DNA of 64,000 bases from positions 417,933 to 481,932 of the forward strand of contig NZ_JBFAHM010000007.1 of NCBI RefSeq assembly GCF_040654195.1, given 5' to 3'. The notes beneath the pieces are model-generated. The model did no database searches. It saw only the letters and a list, made by a program, of their open reading frames with translations, and was not told the DNA's origin. Numbering within the stretch: the first letter of the stretch is position 1; each line of letters begins with the position of its first letter. This DNA is from Hamadaea sp013361475 (GTDB lineage: Bacteria > Actinomycetota > Actinomycetes > Mycobacteriales > Micromonosporaceae). The position numbers were made by a program, and so were the translations under genes. Of this stretch, positions 23,551-32,330 are shown one piece after another.

Positions 23551-24813
23551 GTGACGACTTCGACCCGCTTCCACCGCGCCTGGTCCGTGGCCGCGATCGC
23601 GTTCGTGGCGATCATCGGCGCGGCCGGTTTCCGCGCCACCCCCGGCGTGATGATCACCCCGTTGCAGGAGGAGTTCGGCTGGGGCCGGGGCCTGATCTCC
23701 GCCGCCGTCTCGGTCAACCTCCTGCTGTTCGGGCTCACCGCACCGTTCGCGGCGGCCCTCATGGAGCGGTTCGGCATCCGGCGGGTCGTCGCCGTCGCCC
23801 TCGCCGTTGTCAGCCTCGGCAGCGGGCTGACCGTCTTCATGACCGCCAGCTGGCAGCTCGTCCTGTGCTGGGGCGTCCTGGTCGGAATGGGCACCGGCTC
23901 GATGGCGCTGGCCTTCGTCGCGACGATTACCGGCCGCTGGTTCGTCAAGCATCGCGGCATCGTGACCGGCATCCTCACGGCGGCCGGGGCGACCGGCCAA
24001 CTGATCTTCCTGCCGCTGCTGGCGAACATCACCGCCACCCACGGCTGGCGGGTCGCCGCGTTGACCGTCGCCGGGACGGCGCTCGCCGTCGTCCCGCTCG
24101 TGATCTGGCTGCTGCGCGACCATCCCGCCGATGTCGGCACGACCGCGTACGGGGCTGATCCGGCCGAGCCGGTGGCGGCTCCGCCGAGGACGGCCAACGC
24201 CGCCGCGCGGGCGCTCGGCAGTCTGCGTACCGCCTGCAAGTCCGGCGTCTTCTGGGCTCTCGTCGTGGGCTTCGCCATCTGCGGCGCGAGCACGAACGGG
24301 CTCATCGGGACGCACTTCATCCCGGCCGCGCACGATCACGGGATGCCGGAGACGACCGCCGCCGGGCTACTGGCCCTCATCGGGATCTTCGACATCGCCG
24401 GGACCGTCGTCTCCGGCTGGCTCACCGACCGGGTCGACCCCCGGCTGCTGCTGGCGGCGTACTACGCGTTGCGCGGCTTCTCGTTGCTGCTGCTGTCGCA
24501 TCTGCTGGACGCGCAGGCACATCCGGGAATGCTCTTCTTCATCGTCTTCTACGGCCTGGACTGGGTCGCCACGGTCCCGCCGACGATCGCGTTGTGCCGT
24601 ACGCACTTCGGCGCGGACGGGCCGATCGTCTTCGGCTGGGTCTTCGCCTCGCACCAGATCGGGGCGGCCGTCGCGGCGACCGGGGCCGGTGTGGTGCGGG
24701 ACGCGCTGGGCTCCTATTCGCTCGCCTGGTACGCCGCCGGGGCGCTGTGCTTCATCGCGGCGGCGGTCTCGGCCCGCATCGGCGTACGCCGTCTCGCCCC
24801 CGCCACCGCCTGA
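23551..24813 (+). CDS. MFS transporter (OFA/MCT-like)
   Basis: A 420-residue protein with about twelve membrane spans. The early FRATPGVMITPLQEEFGWGRGLISAAVSVN and the ALMERFGIRRV loop are typical of the oxalate/formate antiporter and monocarboxylate-like subfamily. The GTG at 23551 directly precedes TTSTRFHRAW; a longer frame starting inside the divergent regulator gene is unlikely. Substrate is unknown. It is divergent from the AraC/DJ-1 gene and convergent with merR, with a 3-bp gap. Confidence 0.85.
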   Translation: MTTSTRFHRAWSVAAIAFVAIIGAAGFRATPGVMITPLQEEFGWGRGLISAAVSVNLLLFGLTAPFAAALMERFGIRRVVAVALAVVSLGSGLTVFMTASWQLVLCWGVLVGMGTGSMALAFVATITGRWFVKHRGIVTGILTAAGATGQLIFLPLLANITATHGWRVAALTVAGTALAVVPLVIWLLRDHPADVGTTAYGADPAEPVAAPPRTANAAARALGSLRTACKSGVFWALVVGFAICGASTNGLIGTHFIPAAHDHGMPETTAAGLLALIGIFDIAGTVVSGWLTDRVDPRLLLAAYYALRGFSLLLLSHLLDAQAHPGMLFFIVFYGLDWVATVPPTIALCRTHFGADGPIVFGWVFASHQIGAAVAATGAGVVRDALGSYSLAWYAAGALCFIAAAVSARIGVRRLAPATA

Positions 24814-24816
24814 CGC

Positions 24817-25440
24817 CTACTGGTACTTCGAGGAGGCGTGCTCCTGGGCGATGCGCCGGAGCGCGACGAGGATCGCCTCGCCCAGGACCGTGCCGGTGAT
24901 CACCGCTTCGACGGTGCCGGCCCGGTCCGGGCGTTGCATGACGACGCCGACCTCCGCCTCGGCGACCTGTTCGGCGCTTTCGGCGTACGTGTCGAGGAGG
25001 CTGAGCAGGTCGTCCTGGCCGAGCGCCCGGATGGCGTGGACCGCGTCGGCTACCTGGTCGACCTCCGGCCGGTCGGGATAGACCTGCCAGCCCCGGCGGC
25101 GGATCAGGTCGAGCACGTCCACGCGGGCCTGCGCCCACTCCGCCGACGAGCGGTCGGCCCGGGTCGGCCGGGTCAGCAGGTAGTGCGCGGTTCCGCGGAC
25201 CTCGTGGCCGAACTGCTGCGGGTCGTCGACCGAGCGGAGTACTTCCTTGACGGCGGTGATGCCGAGCCCGCCGACGTCGACCAGCGCCCGGATCAGCCGC
25301 AGGCGCCGCAGGTGCTCCGATCCGTAGTCGGCCTGGTTGCGCCCGGTCGGCGTCCCGGCCGGAAGCAGGCCCTCGCGGAGGTAGTACTTGATCGTCGGCA
25401 GCGGAACACCGCTGCGCTCCACCAGTTCGCCGACCTTCAC
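24817..25440 (-). CDS. MerR-family transcriptional regulator
   Basis: A 207-residue regulator. The N-terminal winged helix (MKVGELVERSGVPLPTIKYYLREGLLP, then RNQADYGSEHLRRLRLIRAL) is typical MerR. The C-terminal effector part has no Cys cluster, so metal sensing is unlikely; drug or small-molecule sensing is possible. The GTG at 25440 has TATACT 6 nt upstream, inside the inverted repeat GGATAG-N5-CTATCC, so self-control is likely. Confidence 0.88.
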   Translation of the reverse strand: MKVGELVERSGVPLPTIKYYLREGLLPAGTPTGRNQADYGSEHLRRLRLIRALVDVGGLGITAVKEVLRSVDDPQQFGHEVRGTAHYLLTRPTRADRSSAEWAQARVDVLDLIRRRGWQVYPDRPEVDQVADAVHAIRALGQDDLLSLLDTYAESAEQVAEAEVGVVMQRPDRAGTVEAVITGTVLGEAILVALRRIAQEHASSKYQ

Positions 25441-25442
25441 GG

Positions 25443-25459
25443 GGATAGTATAGCTATCC
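25443..25459 (-). promoter_or_regulatory. Probable MerR operator with embedded leaderless promoter
   Basis: GGATAG (25443-25448) and CTATCC (25454-25459) form an inverted repeat. The minus-strand -10 TATACT (25447-25452) lies within it, 6 nt before the merR start. Confidence 0.6.
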
Positions 25460-25460
25460 G

Positions 25461-26171
25461 CTATCTGGCCTGGCGAGCGGCCGCCTTCCGGCGAGCCAGC
25501 GTGACGCCGAGCGCCAACGCGACCACGGCCAGCACGGCCAGGAGGATCCAGCCGCCGGGGCCCATCGGAGCCGAGGCCGGCGCCGCTGCCGTCGTCGCCG
25601 TGGCGGTCGCTGCCTCCGGCGTACCAGTCGAAGGCGAGGCCGAGTCCGACGGCGCGGGCGAGACCAGCGAAGCCTGCGTGGATGTCGCGCCGGGAGCCGC
25701 CGCCGCGAGCTTGAGCACGGGCGCCGGGTGCTCGGGGTTGGGGTCGTTGGCGGTCGGGATCTCGATCCAGCGGTCGACGGCGCCGTTGCTGTAGGTGACG
25801 AGGGTCTTGAAGGCGACGCTCTTGGCGTTCGGCAGCTGCTTGACCTTGATCTTGTACGCCGCGTCGGTCTTGACCTTGAGCGCGGTCCCGGAGACGGTGT
25901 AGCCGTCGGCGGTGGCCGCGAACGTCCAGCCGGTCGGCGCCGAGACGAGGCTGACGTCGGCCGGGGCGATGCCCTGGGGAAGCACGACGCGGACCGAGGA
26001 GATGCCGGCGGAGCCGTTCTCGGCCTCGGCCGAGAAGCTGATCACCGAGTCGACCGCGAGCGCCTGCGCGGGCTTGGCGCTGACCTCGACGTGCGCGAAC
26101 GCCTGACCGGCGAGCGCGACCGCGCCCAGGACGACACCGGCGGCGACCGCCGCGAGCCTGCGTGTGAACAC
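25461..26171 (-). CDS. YcnI-like (DUF1775) exported copper-binding-type protein
   Basis: A 236-residue secreted protein. The signal peptide ends ...LAGQAFA, leaving His as the first mature residue (AHVEVS), the hallmark by which YcnI/DUF1775 proteins coordinate copper. The DUF1775 domain runs to about residue 150 (SSVRVVLPQGI, TYSNGAVDRWIEIP), followed by a Ser/Thr/Ala linker and one C-terminal membrane span ending KAAARQAR. The GTG at 26171 has GAGGGGG five bases upstream. No ycnJ/copC gene is adjacent. Confidence 0.85.
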   Translation of the reverse strand: MFTRRLAAVAAGVVLGAVALAGQAFAHVEVSAKPAQALAVDSVISFSAEAENGSAGISSVRVVLPQGIAPADVSLVSAPTGWTFAATADGYTVSGTALKVKTDAAYKIKVKQLPNAKSVAFKTLVTYSNGAVDRWIEIPTANDPNPEHPAPVLKLAAAAPGATSTQASLVSPAPSDSASPSTGTPEAATATATTAAAPASAPMGPGGWILLAVLAVVALALGVTLARRKAAARQAR

Positions 26172-26244
26172 TGATTCCCCCTCGTTGACGAGCCTGACGC
26201 TGGTAAGTCGCCGGACCGCCCAGGTTAGTTCCCGACCACTTCGG

Positions 26245-27057
26245 TCACACCGTGAGCAGGCTCCAGAGCGTGATCGAGACCTCACGGGCGGACGGGCGGG
26301 CGGCCGGGTTCTTGTCCATGCAGGCCCGGACGAGGTCGGTGATGTCGCCCGGGAGGCCGGGCACCGCGAGCACCGGCGTGGGCGCCAGCGCCTTCGGCAG
26401 TACGCCGCGGCGCGGCCGGCCGATGCTGCGGGTCTGATACGGCGAGCCGCCGGTGAGCATGCGGTAGATCAGCACACCCAGCGAGTAGACGTCCTCGGCC
26501 CGGCTGAGCCCGTCCTCGGTCGCCTCGGCCAGCCCGTAGTCGATGATCTTCACCCCGACCGGGGTCAGCATGACGTTGTCGGGGTTGAGGTCGCGATGCG
26601 TGACCCCGCGCCGATGAGCGACCGCGAGCACATCGGCGACGCTGCCCCCGATGCGCGCCGCCTCCGGCCACGGCAGCAGCGTCCGGCGTTCCATCCGGGT
26701 GGACAGCGACTCGCCCTGGAGCAGCTCCAGGACCATGAAGCCGATCGTCGAGCCGTCCGCCAGCGCGGCGTCGCCGTAGTCGTAGAGGCGCGGCACGTTC
26801 GGATGCCGCAGCCGCGTGGTGATCATGGCCTCGTTCCGGAGCAGCTCACTCGTCACGGAGTACGCCCGGCCCCGCCCGGACAGACACTTCACCGCCCGGG
26901 CCTTGCCCTCGAAGCTGTCGACGGCCCGGTACACGTGCGAGACGCCACCCATCGCGAGGCGACCGGTGAGGACGTAACGTCCGCCCAGCGCGGTGCCAAC
27001 GGGGAGCCACACGAGAGAGAAGTGTTCCGCACCGCGCGTACGCGGAACAACAGTCAA
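26245..27057 (-). CDS. Serine/threonine protein kinase-like protein with aberrant catalytic core
   Basis: A 270-residue Hanks-type kinase fold without a membrane span. Present: glycine loop RLAMGGVSHVYRAV, VAIK-type Lys (ARAVKCL, residue 57), HRD (154-156) and DYG (173-175) with the metal-binding Asp. Odd: the catalytic-loop Lys is replaced by Asn (HRDLNPDN), and only about 15 residues separate DYG from the F-helix Asp (DVYSLG, 189), so the activation loop, P+1 loop and APE motif are missing. It may be a pseudokinase. The TTG start is uncertain; a GTG at 27012 is the alternative. It is divergent from ohrR. Confidence 0.75.
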   Translation of the reverse strand: MTVVPRTRGAEHFSLVWLPVGTALGGRYVLTGRLAMGGVSHVYRAVDSFEGKARAVKCLSGRGRAYSVTSELLRNEAMITTRLRHPNVPRLYDYGDAALADGSTIGFMVLELLQGESLSTRMERRTLLPWPEAARIGGSVADVLAVAHRRGVTHRDLNPDNVMLTPVGVKIIDYGLAEATEDGLSRAEDVYSLGVLIYRMLTGGSPYQTRSIGRPRRGVLPKALAPTPVLAVPGLPGDITDLVRACMDKNPAARPSAREVSITLWSLLTV

Positions 27058-27112
27058 TCCGTTACGAGGAGAGAAACTGGCACATTCGATTGCCCACGAT
27101 CTGATGGCGGGC

Positions 27113-27118
27113 TAACTT
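27113..27118 (+). promoter_or_regulatory. Leaderless-type -10 hexamer for ohrR
   Basis: TAACTT lies 7 nt before GTG at 27126. GGAGG lies between, but only two bases from the start, too close to serve as a ribosome-binding site. Confidence 0.5.
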
Positions 27119-27125
27119 GGAGGAC

Positions 27126-27572
27126 GTGGGGAACGAACTGACGCTGGACAATCAGGTCTGCTTCGCGCTCTACTCGGCCAGCCGCGCGGTGACCGCCGTC
27201 TACCGGCCGATCCTGGAGCCGCTCGGGCTCACCTACCCGCAATACCTCGTACTACTCGTGCTCTGGGAGAACGACCCGGTCACCGTCAAACACCTCGGCG
27301 AGGAGCTGATGCTCGACTCGGGCACGCTGTCGCCGCTGCTCAAACGGATGATCGCCGCGGGTCTGGTGACCAAGGAACGGAGCTCCGCCGACGAGCGCAG
27401 CGTCCTCGTCCGGCTCACCCCGGCCGGGCGTGACCTGCGCGACCGGGCGGCCGGCGTACCGGCTCAGGTGGCCGCCGCCACCGGACTGACCCCCGCCCGG
27501 CTCCGGGAGCTGCGGACGACGCTGCGGGAGATCGCCGGGGCCGCTCAGGCGACCGCCGCCGGCGCGGACTAG
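27126..27572 (+). CDS. ohrR: OhrR-type MarR-family peroxide-sensing repressor
   Basis: A 148-residue MarR protein of the OhrR branch. The N-terminal LDNQVCFALYSASRAV places the redox-active Cys at residue 12, the position that senses organic hydroperoxides. LTYPQYLVLLVLWE, LMLDSGTLSPLLKRM and SADERSVLVRLTPAG are the winged-helix motifs. OhrR usually represses ohr, which is not in the neighbourhood, so it may act elsewhere or on the divergent kinase-like gene. Confidence 0.88.
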   Translation: MGNELTLDNQVCFALYSASRAVTAVYRPILEPLGLTYPQYLVLLVLWENDPVTVKHLGEELMLDSGTLSPLLKRMIAAGLVTKERSSADERSVLVRLTPAGRDLRDRAAGVPAQVAAATGLTPARLRELRTTLREIAGAAQATAAGAD

Positions 27573-27614
27573 CCCGGGCCTCCACCACGCCAGGGTCTCC
27601 ACCACGCCGGGAAA

Positions 27615-27679
27615 GCGCTGGATCACGGATCTGGGTCGAATCTTGGGCCAAGATCTGACTCAGATCCGTGATCCGGGCC
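27615..27679. repeat. 65-bp palindrome, family 1 copy B
   Basis: Begins GCGCTGGATCACGGATC, has the inner GGTCGAATCTTG, and ends with a diverged right arm (AGATCCGTGATCC then GGGC). Same length and layout as the copies at 12924 and 41311. It lies between convergent ohrR and the DUF397 gene. Confidence 0.82.
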
Positions 27680-27682
27680 CGA

Positions 27683-27886
27683 TCAAGAACGCTCGTCGAA
27701 GTCGCCGGCCACGACCCCGTCCCGGAAGGCCTGCCATTCCTCGCCGGTCAACCGGACCACGGTTTCGGGCGCGAGCGAACTGCGGATCAGAACATCACTA
27801 CCCTCGAAGCTGACTTCGGCACAGGTGGCGGCCTCGCATCTGCTGCTTCGCCGCCATTGCGTCGGCTCCGTCTCCCGCCTGGACAT
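27683..27886 (-). CDS. DUF397 small protein
   Basis: A 67-residue DUF397 protein: WRRSSRCEAATCAEVSF, VLIRSS and the closing EEWQAFRDGVVAGDFDE are the family core. DUF397 proteins nearly always stand beside an XRE-DUF5753 regulator, as here (the gene 97 bp upstream on the same strand), and several such pairs in Streptomyces (for example around whiJ) affect development. The ATG at 27886 has AAGGTGG eight bases upstream. Confidence 0.85.
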   Translation of the reverse strand: MSRRETEPTQWRRSSRCEAATCAEVSFEGSDVLIRSSLAPETVVRLTGEEWQAFRDGVVAGDFDERS

Positions 27887-27983
27887 CGACACCACCTTCT
27901 GACGTGTCTTGCCGATGTGTCGAGTGTGGCATGAGGACGCGAGCGATATTCCCAGCGGTTCGGAAAGATGACCGCGAATGAAT

Positions 27984-28859
27984 CTAGAGGAATTTCCTCG
28001 CGGTCTCCGCGAGGAAACGGCGGGACTCCGGAATCCCCAGCGACATCTCCTCGAGCCGCTGGTAGGCGCTCCAGTAGCGCTGCGGGTCCACCCGGTCGAT
28101 CATGGCCGGCTGCGTCATTCCGCTCTCCACGTAGACGAGATCCTCGTCGGTCGGCACCGGGAACTCCATGAGAATGAACGGGCTGGACACCGTGTGAATG
28201 CCGGCCTCGAACGGCAGTACCCGGACGTGGATCCGCGGGTCGCGGCCCAACTCCACCAGATGTTCGAGCTGCTCGCGCATGACGGACGCGGAGCCGGCCA
28301 CCCGCAACAGGACCGATTCGTCGATGATCGCGTCGATGCGTGGCGGCTTCGGCCCGGCCAGGATGTTGGTCTGCCGCAGCCGGCGGACCTCTGCGCGTAC
28401 CTCTTGATCCTCGGGTGACAGCCCCTCGATCGCGGTGGTCCGCAGGATCGCCCGGGCGTACGCGGCCGTCTGGAGCAGCCCTGGGACGAATAACGGCTGG
28501 AAGAAGGACAGATGCGAGGCGTCGGACTCCAACGCGACGTAATCGGCGTAGCCGCCCGGCAGCCGGTCCCGGTATTCCATCCACCACGACCGCTGGCGAG
28601 TGGCCCGGGCCAGGTCGATGAACTCGTCGACGAGTCTGGCCTCGGTCACGCCGTACAACTGCAGGAGGGCCTTGACGTCGGTGACGGTGGGCTTGGTCTT
28701 GCCGTTTTCGATCCGGATCATCTTGGAGATCGACCAGTCGAGGGCGTCGGCTGCCTGCTCCTGGGTCCGGCCGGTGTCGTCCCGCGCGGCGCGAAGCGCC
28801 TGGGAGAGCCGTCGGCGCGCGATAGTCGGGCCGTGCAGGCGGCTGGTCGCGGGCTCCAT
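27984..28859 (-). CDS. XRE helix-turn-helix regulator with DUF5753 domain
   Basis: A 291-residue WhiJ-like regulator. Residues 15-75 are an XRE helix-turn-helix (LSQALRAARDDTGRTQEQAADALDWSISKMIRIENG). From about residue 100 the DUF5753 domain follows (LFVPGLLQTAAYARAIL, VREQ/MREQLEHLVEL, IHVRVLPFEAG, YVE). The start has GGAGG upstream. It forms a unit with the downstream DUF397 gene and is divergent from a second DUF397 gene. Confidence 0.92.
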   Translation of the reverse strand: MEPATSRLHGPTIARRRLSQALRAARDDTGRTQEQAADALDWSISKMIRIENGKTKPTVTDVKALLQLYGVTEARLVDEFIDLARATRQRSWWMEYRDRLPGGYADYVALESDASHLSFFQPLFVPGLLQTAAYARAILRTTAIEGLSPEDQEVRAEVRRLRQTNILAGPKPPRIDAIIDESVLLRVAGSASVMREQLEHLVELGRDPRIHVRVLPFEAGIHTVSSPFILMEFPVPTDEDLVYVESGMTQPAMIDRVDPQRYWSAYQRLEEMSLGIPESRRFLAETARKFL

Positions 28860-28902
28860 GCCTCCTCCGTGCTCGTCCGCAGCGGTTGGCGCGTCGTTCG
28901 GG

Positions 28903-28972
28903 CTGGCACAGTGTCAGGCGGCTCATTGCCACCTGGCGGAGTGCCAGTAAAAGAAGGGTATATCGTCCCTTC
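28903..28972. promoter_or_regulatory. Divergent operator/promoter region of the DUF397 locus
   Basis: CTGGCAC (28903-28909) and GTGCCAG (28941-28947) form an inverted repeat with a further TGCCA between. GAAGGG (28953-28958) and CCCTTC (28967-28972) flank TATATCGT, a likely -10 for the rightward DUF397 gene. The XRE protein is the natural candidate to bind here. Confidence 0.5.
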
Positions 28973-29048
28973 CGTCATTGTCACTGCGTGGATCTCCATC
29001 ATGGACGGCCCAACGGCGGTGATCAGCCCTGGCAATCGGGAGTGTCAG

Positions 29049-29246
29049 ATGGTGGAACGGCACGCCGCAGTGTGGCGGCGTAGCACAAAATGTGAGGCAA
29101 CCTCATGCGTTGAGGTCTCGGACCTGGGCAAGCAGGTCGGCCTCCGTAACTCGGACCACCCGGAGACCGCCATCCAGTTCCCCGTCGAACGGTGGCGGGA
29201 ATTCGTGGCCGGCGTACGCGCCGGGGAGTTCGACCACCCGGCATGA
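29049..29246 (+). CDS. Second DUF397 small protein
   Basis: A 65-residue DUF397 protein: WRRSTKCEATSCVEVSD, LRNSDHPETAIQFPVERWREFVAGVRAGEFDHP. It shares the core of the 27683 protein (WRRS-x-C, then x-W-x-x-F-x-x-G-V-x-AGEFD) but is clearly diverged. It is divergent from the XRE gene, so one regulator is flanked by two DUF397 genes. The ATG has GGGAG upstream. Confidence 0.82.
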   Translation: MVERHAAVWRRSTKCEATSCVEVSDLGKQVGLRNSDHPETAIQFPVERWREFVAGVRAGEFDHPA

Positions 29247-29250
29247 AAGA

Positions 29251-29280
29251 CGGCACCCGGGCCTTCACCCCCGAGTGCCG
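29251..29280 (+). terminator. Stem-loop after the second DUF397 gene
   Basis: CGGCACCCGGG and CCCGAGTGCCG pair with one mismatch, five bases after the stop codon; TTGAGA follows. Confidence 0.6.
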
Positions 29281-29521
29281 TTGAGACCGGCAGCCTTCCA
29301 GGGCGAGATCCCAGTCCACTGTAGAAGCTACAGGCGTCTCCCGCATGACACCGACACACCCCCGGCGTCTCCCGCAAGCCGGGCGGCAGCAGCGAAAGCC
29401 GTCACCCATAAGCGTGACGTCCGGTCGTGCGTCTTGACATGAGCCGAGTGGCCACATCCCGCCACCGTTCAAGATCATTCAGATTAGTCGTCCCGGCGTC
29501 CGGGTACTTCTTTCGCGCATC

Positions 29522-29550
29522 GCCATGATCGAACGACAACCGATCATGGC
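29522..29550. repeat. Inverted repeat GCCATGATCG-N9-CGATCATGGC
   Basis: Perfect 10-bp arms around a 9-bp loop, within the sigma-factor upstream region. It contains the TGATC core seen in the larger palindromes. Confidence 0.6.
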
Positions 29551-29596
29551 GCTGGAGCGTCTCTATACCGCAAGGAGGGGGCGAAAGAAGGGCGGC

Positions 29597-29642
29597 AGTG
29601 ACCGGGATCGCAGCGTCACAGTGACCTGGATCGCTGCTCACC
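29597..29642. repeat. Two adjacent 23-bp direct repeats upstream of the sigma factor
   Basis: AGTGACCGGGATCGCAGCG (29597) recurs as AGTGACCTGGATCGCTGC (29620), 17 of 23 positions alike. A spacing of about two helix turns suits cooperative regulator binding. Confidence 0.5.
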
Positions 29643-29882
29643 GGCGTTGTATCCGGTGGAATGAATAGGGCAAACGCGGCGTTGAGCTGGAACGGAACCC
29701 GCTGGAGAGCGAAAACCGCAGCTTATCGCGCTGATCAGCGAAGTCGCATGTGCCTTTCAGGGGTTTCACAGTTAGCTGTGACACTTTCAGACCGGCGAGA
29801 AGGAATCAGCTCCGTTGGTCATCTGTTACGCAGATGTCAGCACCGCACACCGTAGCGGTAATTACGGGGGAGGGACCCGAAC

Positions 29883-30824
<942 letters not shown>

Positions 30825-30842
30825 GCCCAAGTTGTACGCGTC

Positions 30843-30876
30843 AAGGCCCCGCCCGGCAGCGCCGGACGGGGCCTTT
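30843..30876. terminator. Bidirectional terminator between sigma factor and NlpC/P60 gene
   Basis: AAGGCCCCGCCCGGC pairs with GCCGGACGGGGCCTT (one mismatch) around AGC, then TTG follows on the plus strand and AA precedes on the minus strand. It serves both convergent genes. Confidence 0.85.
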
Positions 30877-30886
30877 GTCGTGCTGC

Positions 30887-31855
30887 TTACGACCTGACGC
30901 GCCCGTACCCGTACGGGGTCATCATGTCGATGCTGGCGAGTTTGACCGATTCACCGAACGTCGGGGCGTGGATCACCTTGCCGCTGCCGACGTAGATCGC
31001 CACGTGCCCGAGACCGGAGTAGAAGACCAGGTCGCCCGGGGCCAGTTGGGACCGGCTGATCCGGGCGGTCTCGTCGTACTGGGTGGCCGCGTGGTGATAG
31101 AGGCTCACCCCGGCCGCCGCCCACGCCGCCTTGGTCAGCCCGGAGCAGTCGTAGCTGCTCGGACCGTCGGCGCCCCAGGCGTACGGCTTGCCGATCGCGT
31201 TGTACGCGTACGTCACGGCGATGCCGGCCTTGCCGGAGACCGCCGGGATCTTCCCGGTGTACCGGCCGCTGGTCCGGCTGCTCGTGCCGTACAGCTGCTT
31301 CTTCTGGGCTTCCAGCTTCTTCAGATCCGTCTCGATCTGCTTCTTCTGGGCGGTCAGCTTCGTCACGTCGTCCTGGGCCTTGGCCAGCGCCTGCTGCAAC
31401 GACGACTTCTGCTGGTCGTACTTGTCACCGGCGTCGCGCGCCGATTCGATCACGGAGCTCTGCGTGTCGGCGATCTCCTGGAGGGTGCCGAGCCGTTCGA
31501 CGACCTCCGTCGGCGACGAGGTGCCGAGCAGGGCGTTCCAGGTGGCCAGCTGACCACTTCCGGCGTACGCCGACGCGGCCATCTTGGCGACGCGCTGGCG
31601 AGCCTCGTCCCGCTGATGTGCCAGTGGGCCGAGCGACGTCTCCAGCTGCTGGATCTGCGCCTGCACCGACTTGGCCTGCTCGGTGCTCTTGTTGTACTGC
31701 TCGACGAGCTTCTCCAGCTTGTCCGACGCCTCGGTGATCTGTTTGGACAGTTCGGACTCGGAGGGGGCGGCGTGGGCCGCACCGGGCGCGAGGAGCACCG
31801 CCAGCGCAGCCACGAGAGGCATGGCGAACCGCCAGCCCCGTGGAAGTAGTCGCAA
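30887..31855 (-). CDS. Secreted NlpC/P60 peptidoglycan endopeptidase (RipA-like)
   Basis: A 322-residue exported enzyme. The signal peptide ends PGAAHA at about residue 30, then coiled-coil to about 200 (SEQLTKQI..., KLVEQYNKSTEQAKSVQAQI, TKLTAQKKQIETDLKKLEAQKK), then the NlpC/P60 domain with catalytic Cys in YDCSGLT, His in LGHVAIYV and the third residue in KVIHAPT. It cuts peptide stems in the wall. The start is TTG at 31855 (ATG at 31822 is an alternative, but it loses the basic n-region). The long leader carries a c-di-AMP riboswitch. Confidence 0.9.
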   Translation of the reverse strand: MRLLPRGWRFAMPLVAALAVLLAPGAAHAAPSESELSKQITEASDKLEKLVEQYNKSTEQAKSVQAQIQQLETSLGPLAHQRDEARQRVAKMAASAYAGSGQLATWNALLGTSSPTEVVERLGTLQEIADTQSSVIESARDAGDKYDQQKSSLQQALAKAQDDVTKLTAQKKQIETDLKKLEAQKKQLYGTSSRTSGRYTGKIPAVSGKAGIAVTYAYNAIGKPYAWGADGPSSYDCSGLTKAAWAAAGVSLYHHAATQYDETARISRSQLAPGDLVFYSGLGHVAIYVGSGKVIHAPTFGESVKLASIDMMTPYGYGRVRS

Positions 31856-31879
31856 GGGGGTGTGAACCTTTCTTCCGCG

Positions 31880-32060
31880 GCCCGACCGTTCCGCAGGTCA
31901 CGGGCCGGCCGCCTACCGGGTTAGCTGCGACGACGCCCGTCGGTCGCCGACGGCGTGCGTCACGGGCTCGCGCTGGAAGATTCGCGCTACCACGACCGGG
32001 GGATCGGTCGCGGATTCGCCCCAATTACCTGGGTCCCCGGTTCACAATCAGTGGCTGGTG
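31880..32060 (-). ncRNA. ydaO-type c-di-AMP riboswitch upstream of the NlpC/P60 gene
   Basis: Read on the minus strand, the leader holds ACCGGGGACCCA, then TTGGGGCGAATCC about 10 bases later, and AGCTAACCCGGTAGGCGG near the 3' end. These are the conserved blocks of the actinobacterial ydaO motif, known in front of rpfA and NlpC/P60 hydrolase genes. Binding c-di-AMP normally switches such genes off. The core spans about 31900-32050; outer edges are approximate. The remaining 32061-32330 holds only the two divergent promoters. Confidence 0.85.
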
Positions 32061-32330
32061 ATTCGACGGCACCGGCCAGGTGTCGCCCTTTTCTGGGCGA
32101 TCGGGGGCCTGACCAGCTCAGACACCGTAACTCGGGATTCCGGTCAAGCAAAGGGCAAGTTGCACCATCTGCCCGCACTGGTTCGCTTGTGCCGGAAAAG
32201 TTCACCAGATCAAACTGCGGTCCGCTGGCATAAGAGGTGCCAAGGTGACAGGTGGCAGATTGAAGCACTTCCCAACGATGCCGGTCACTCCGACAATGAG
32301 CATACAAGCGTGTCACACGAGGAGGAGGCC

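Larger units (their letters stand above)
29281..29882. other. 600-bp region upstream of the sigma factor without a convincing gene
   Basis: No coding sequence is supported. GGCGTCTCCCGCA occurs twice (near 29329 and 29365). A TTGACA at about 29434 could be a -35. TCACAG-TTAG-CTGTGA near 29768 is a small palindrome. Two further repeats are listed separately. The region is less GC-rich than its flanks and probably carries several promoters for the sigma-factor gene. Confidence 0.5.

Noticed and set aside
29402..29641. 79-codon minus-strand frame upstream of the sigma factor
   Set aside because: No ribosome-binding site, no domain, and it runs across the palindrome and direct repeats.
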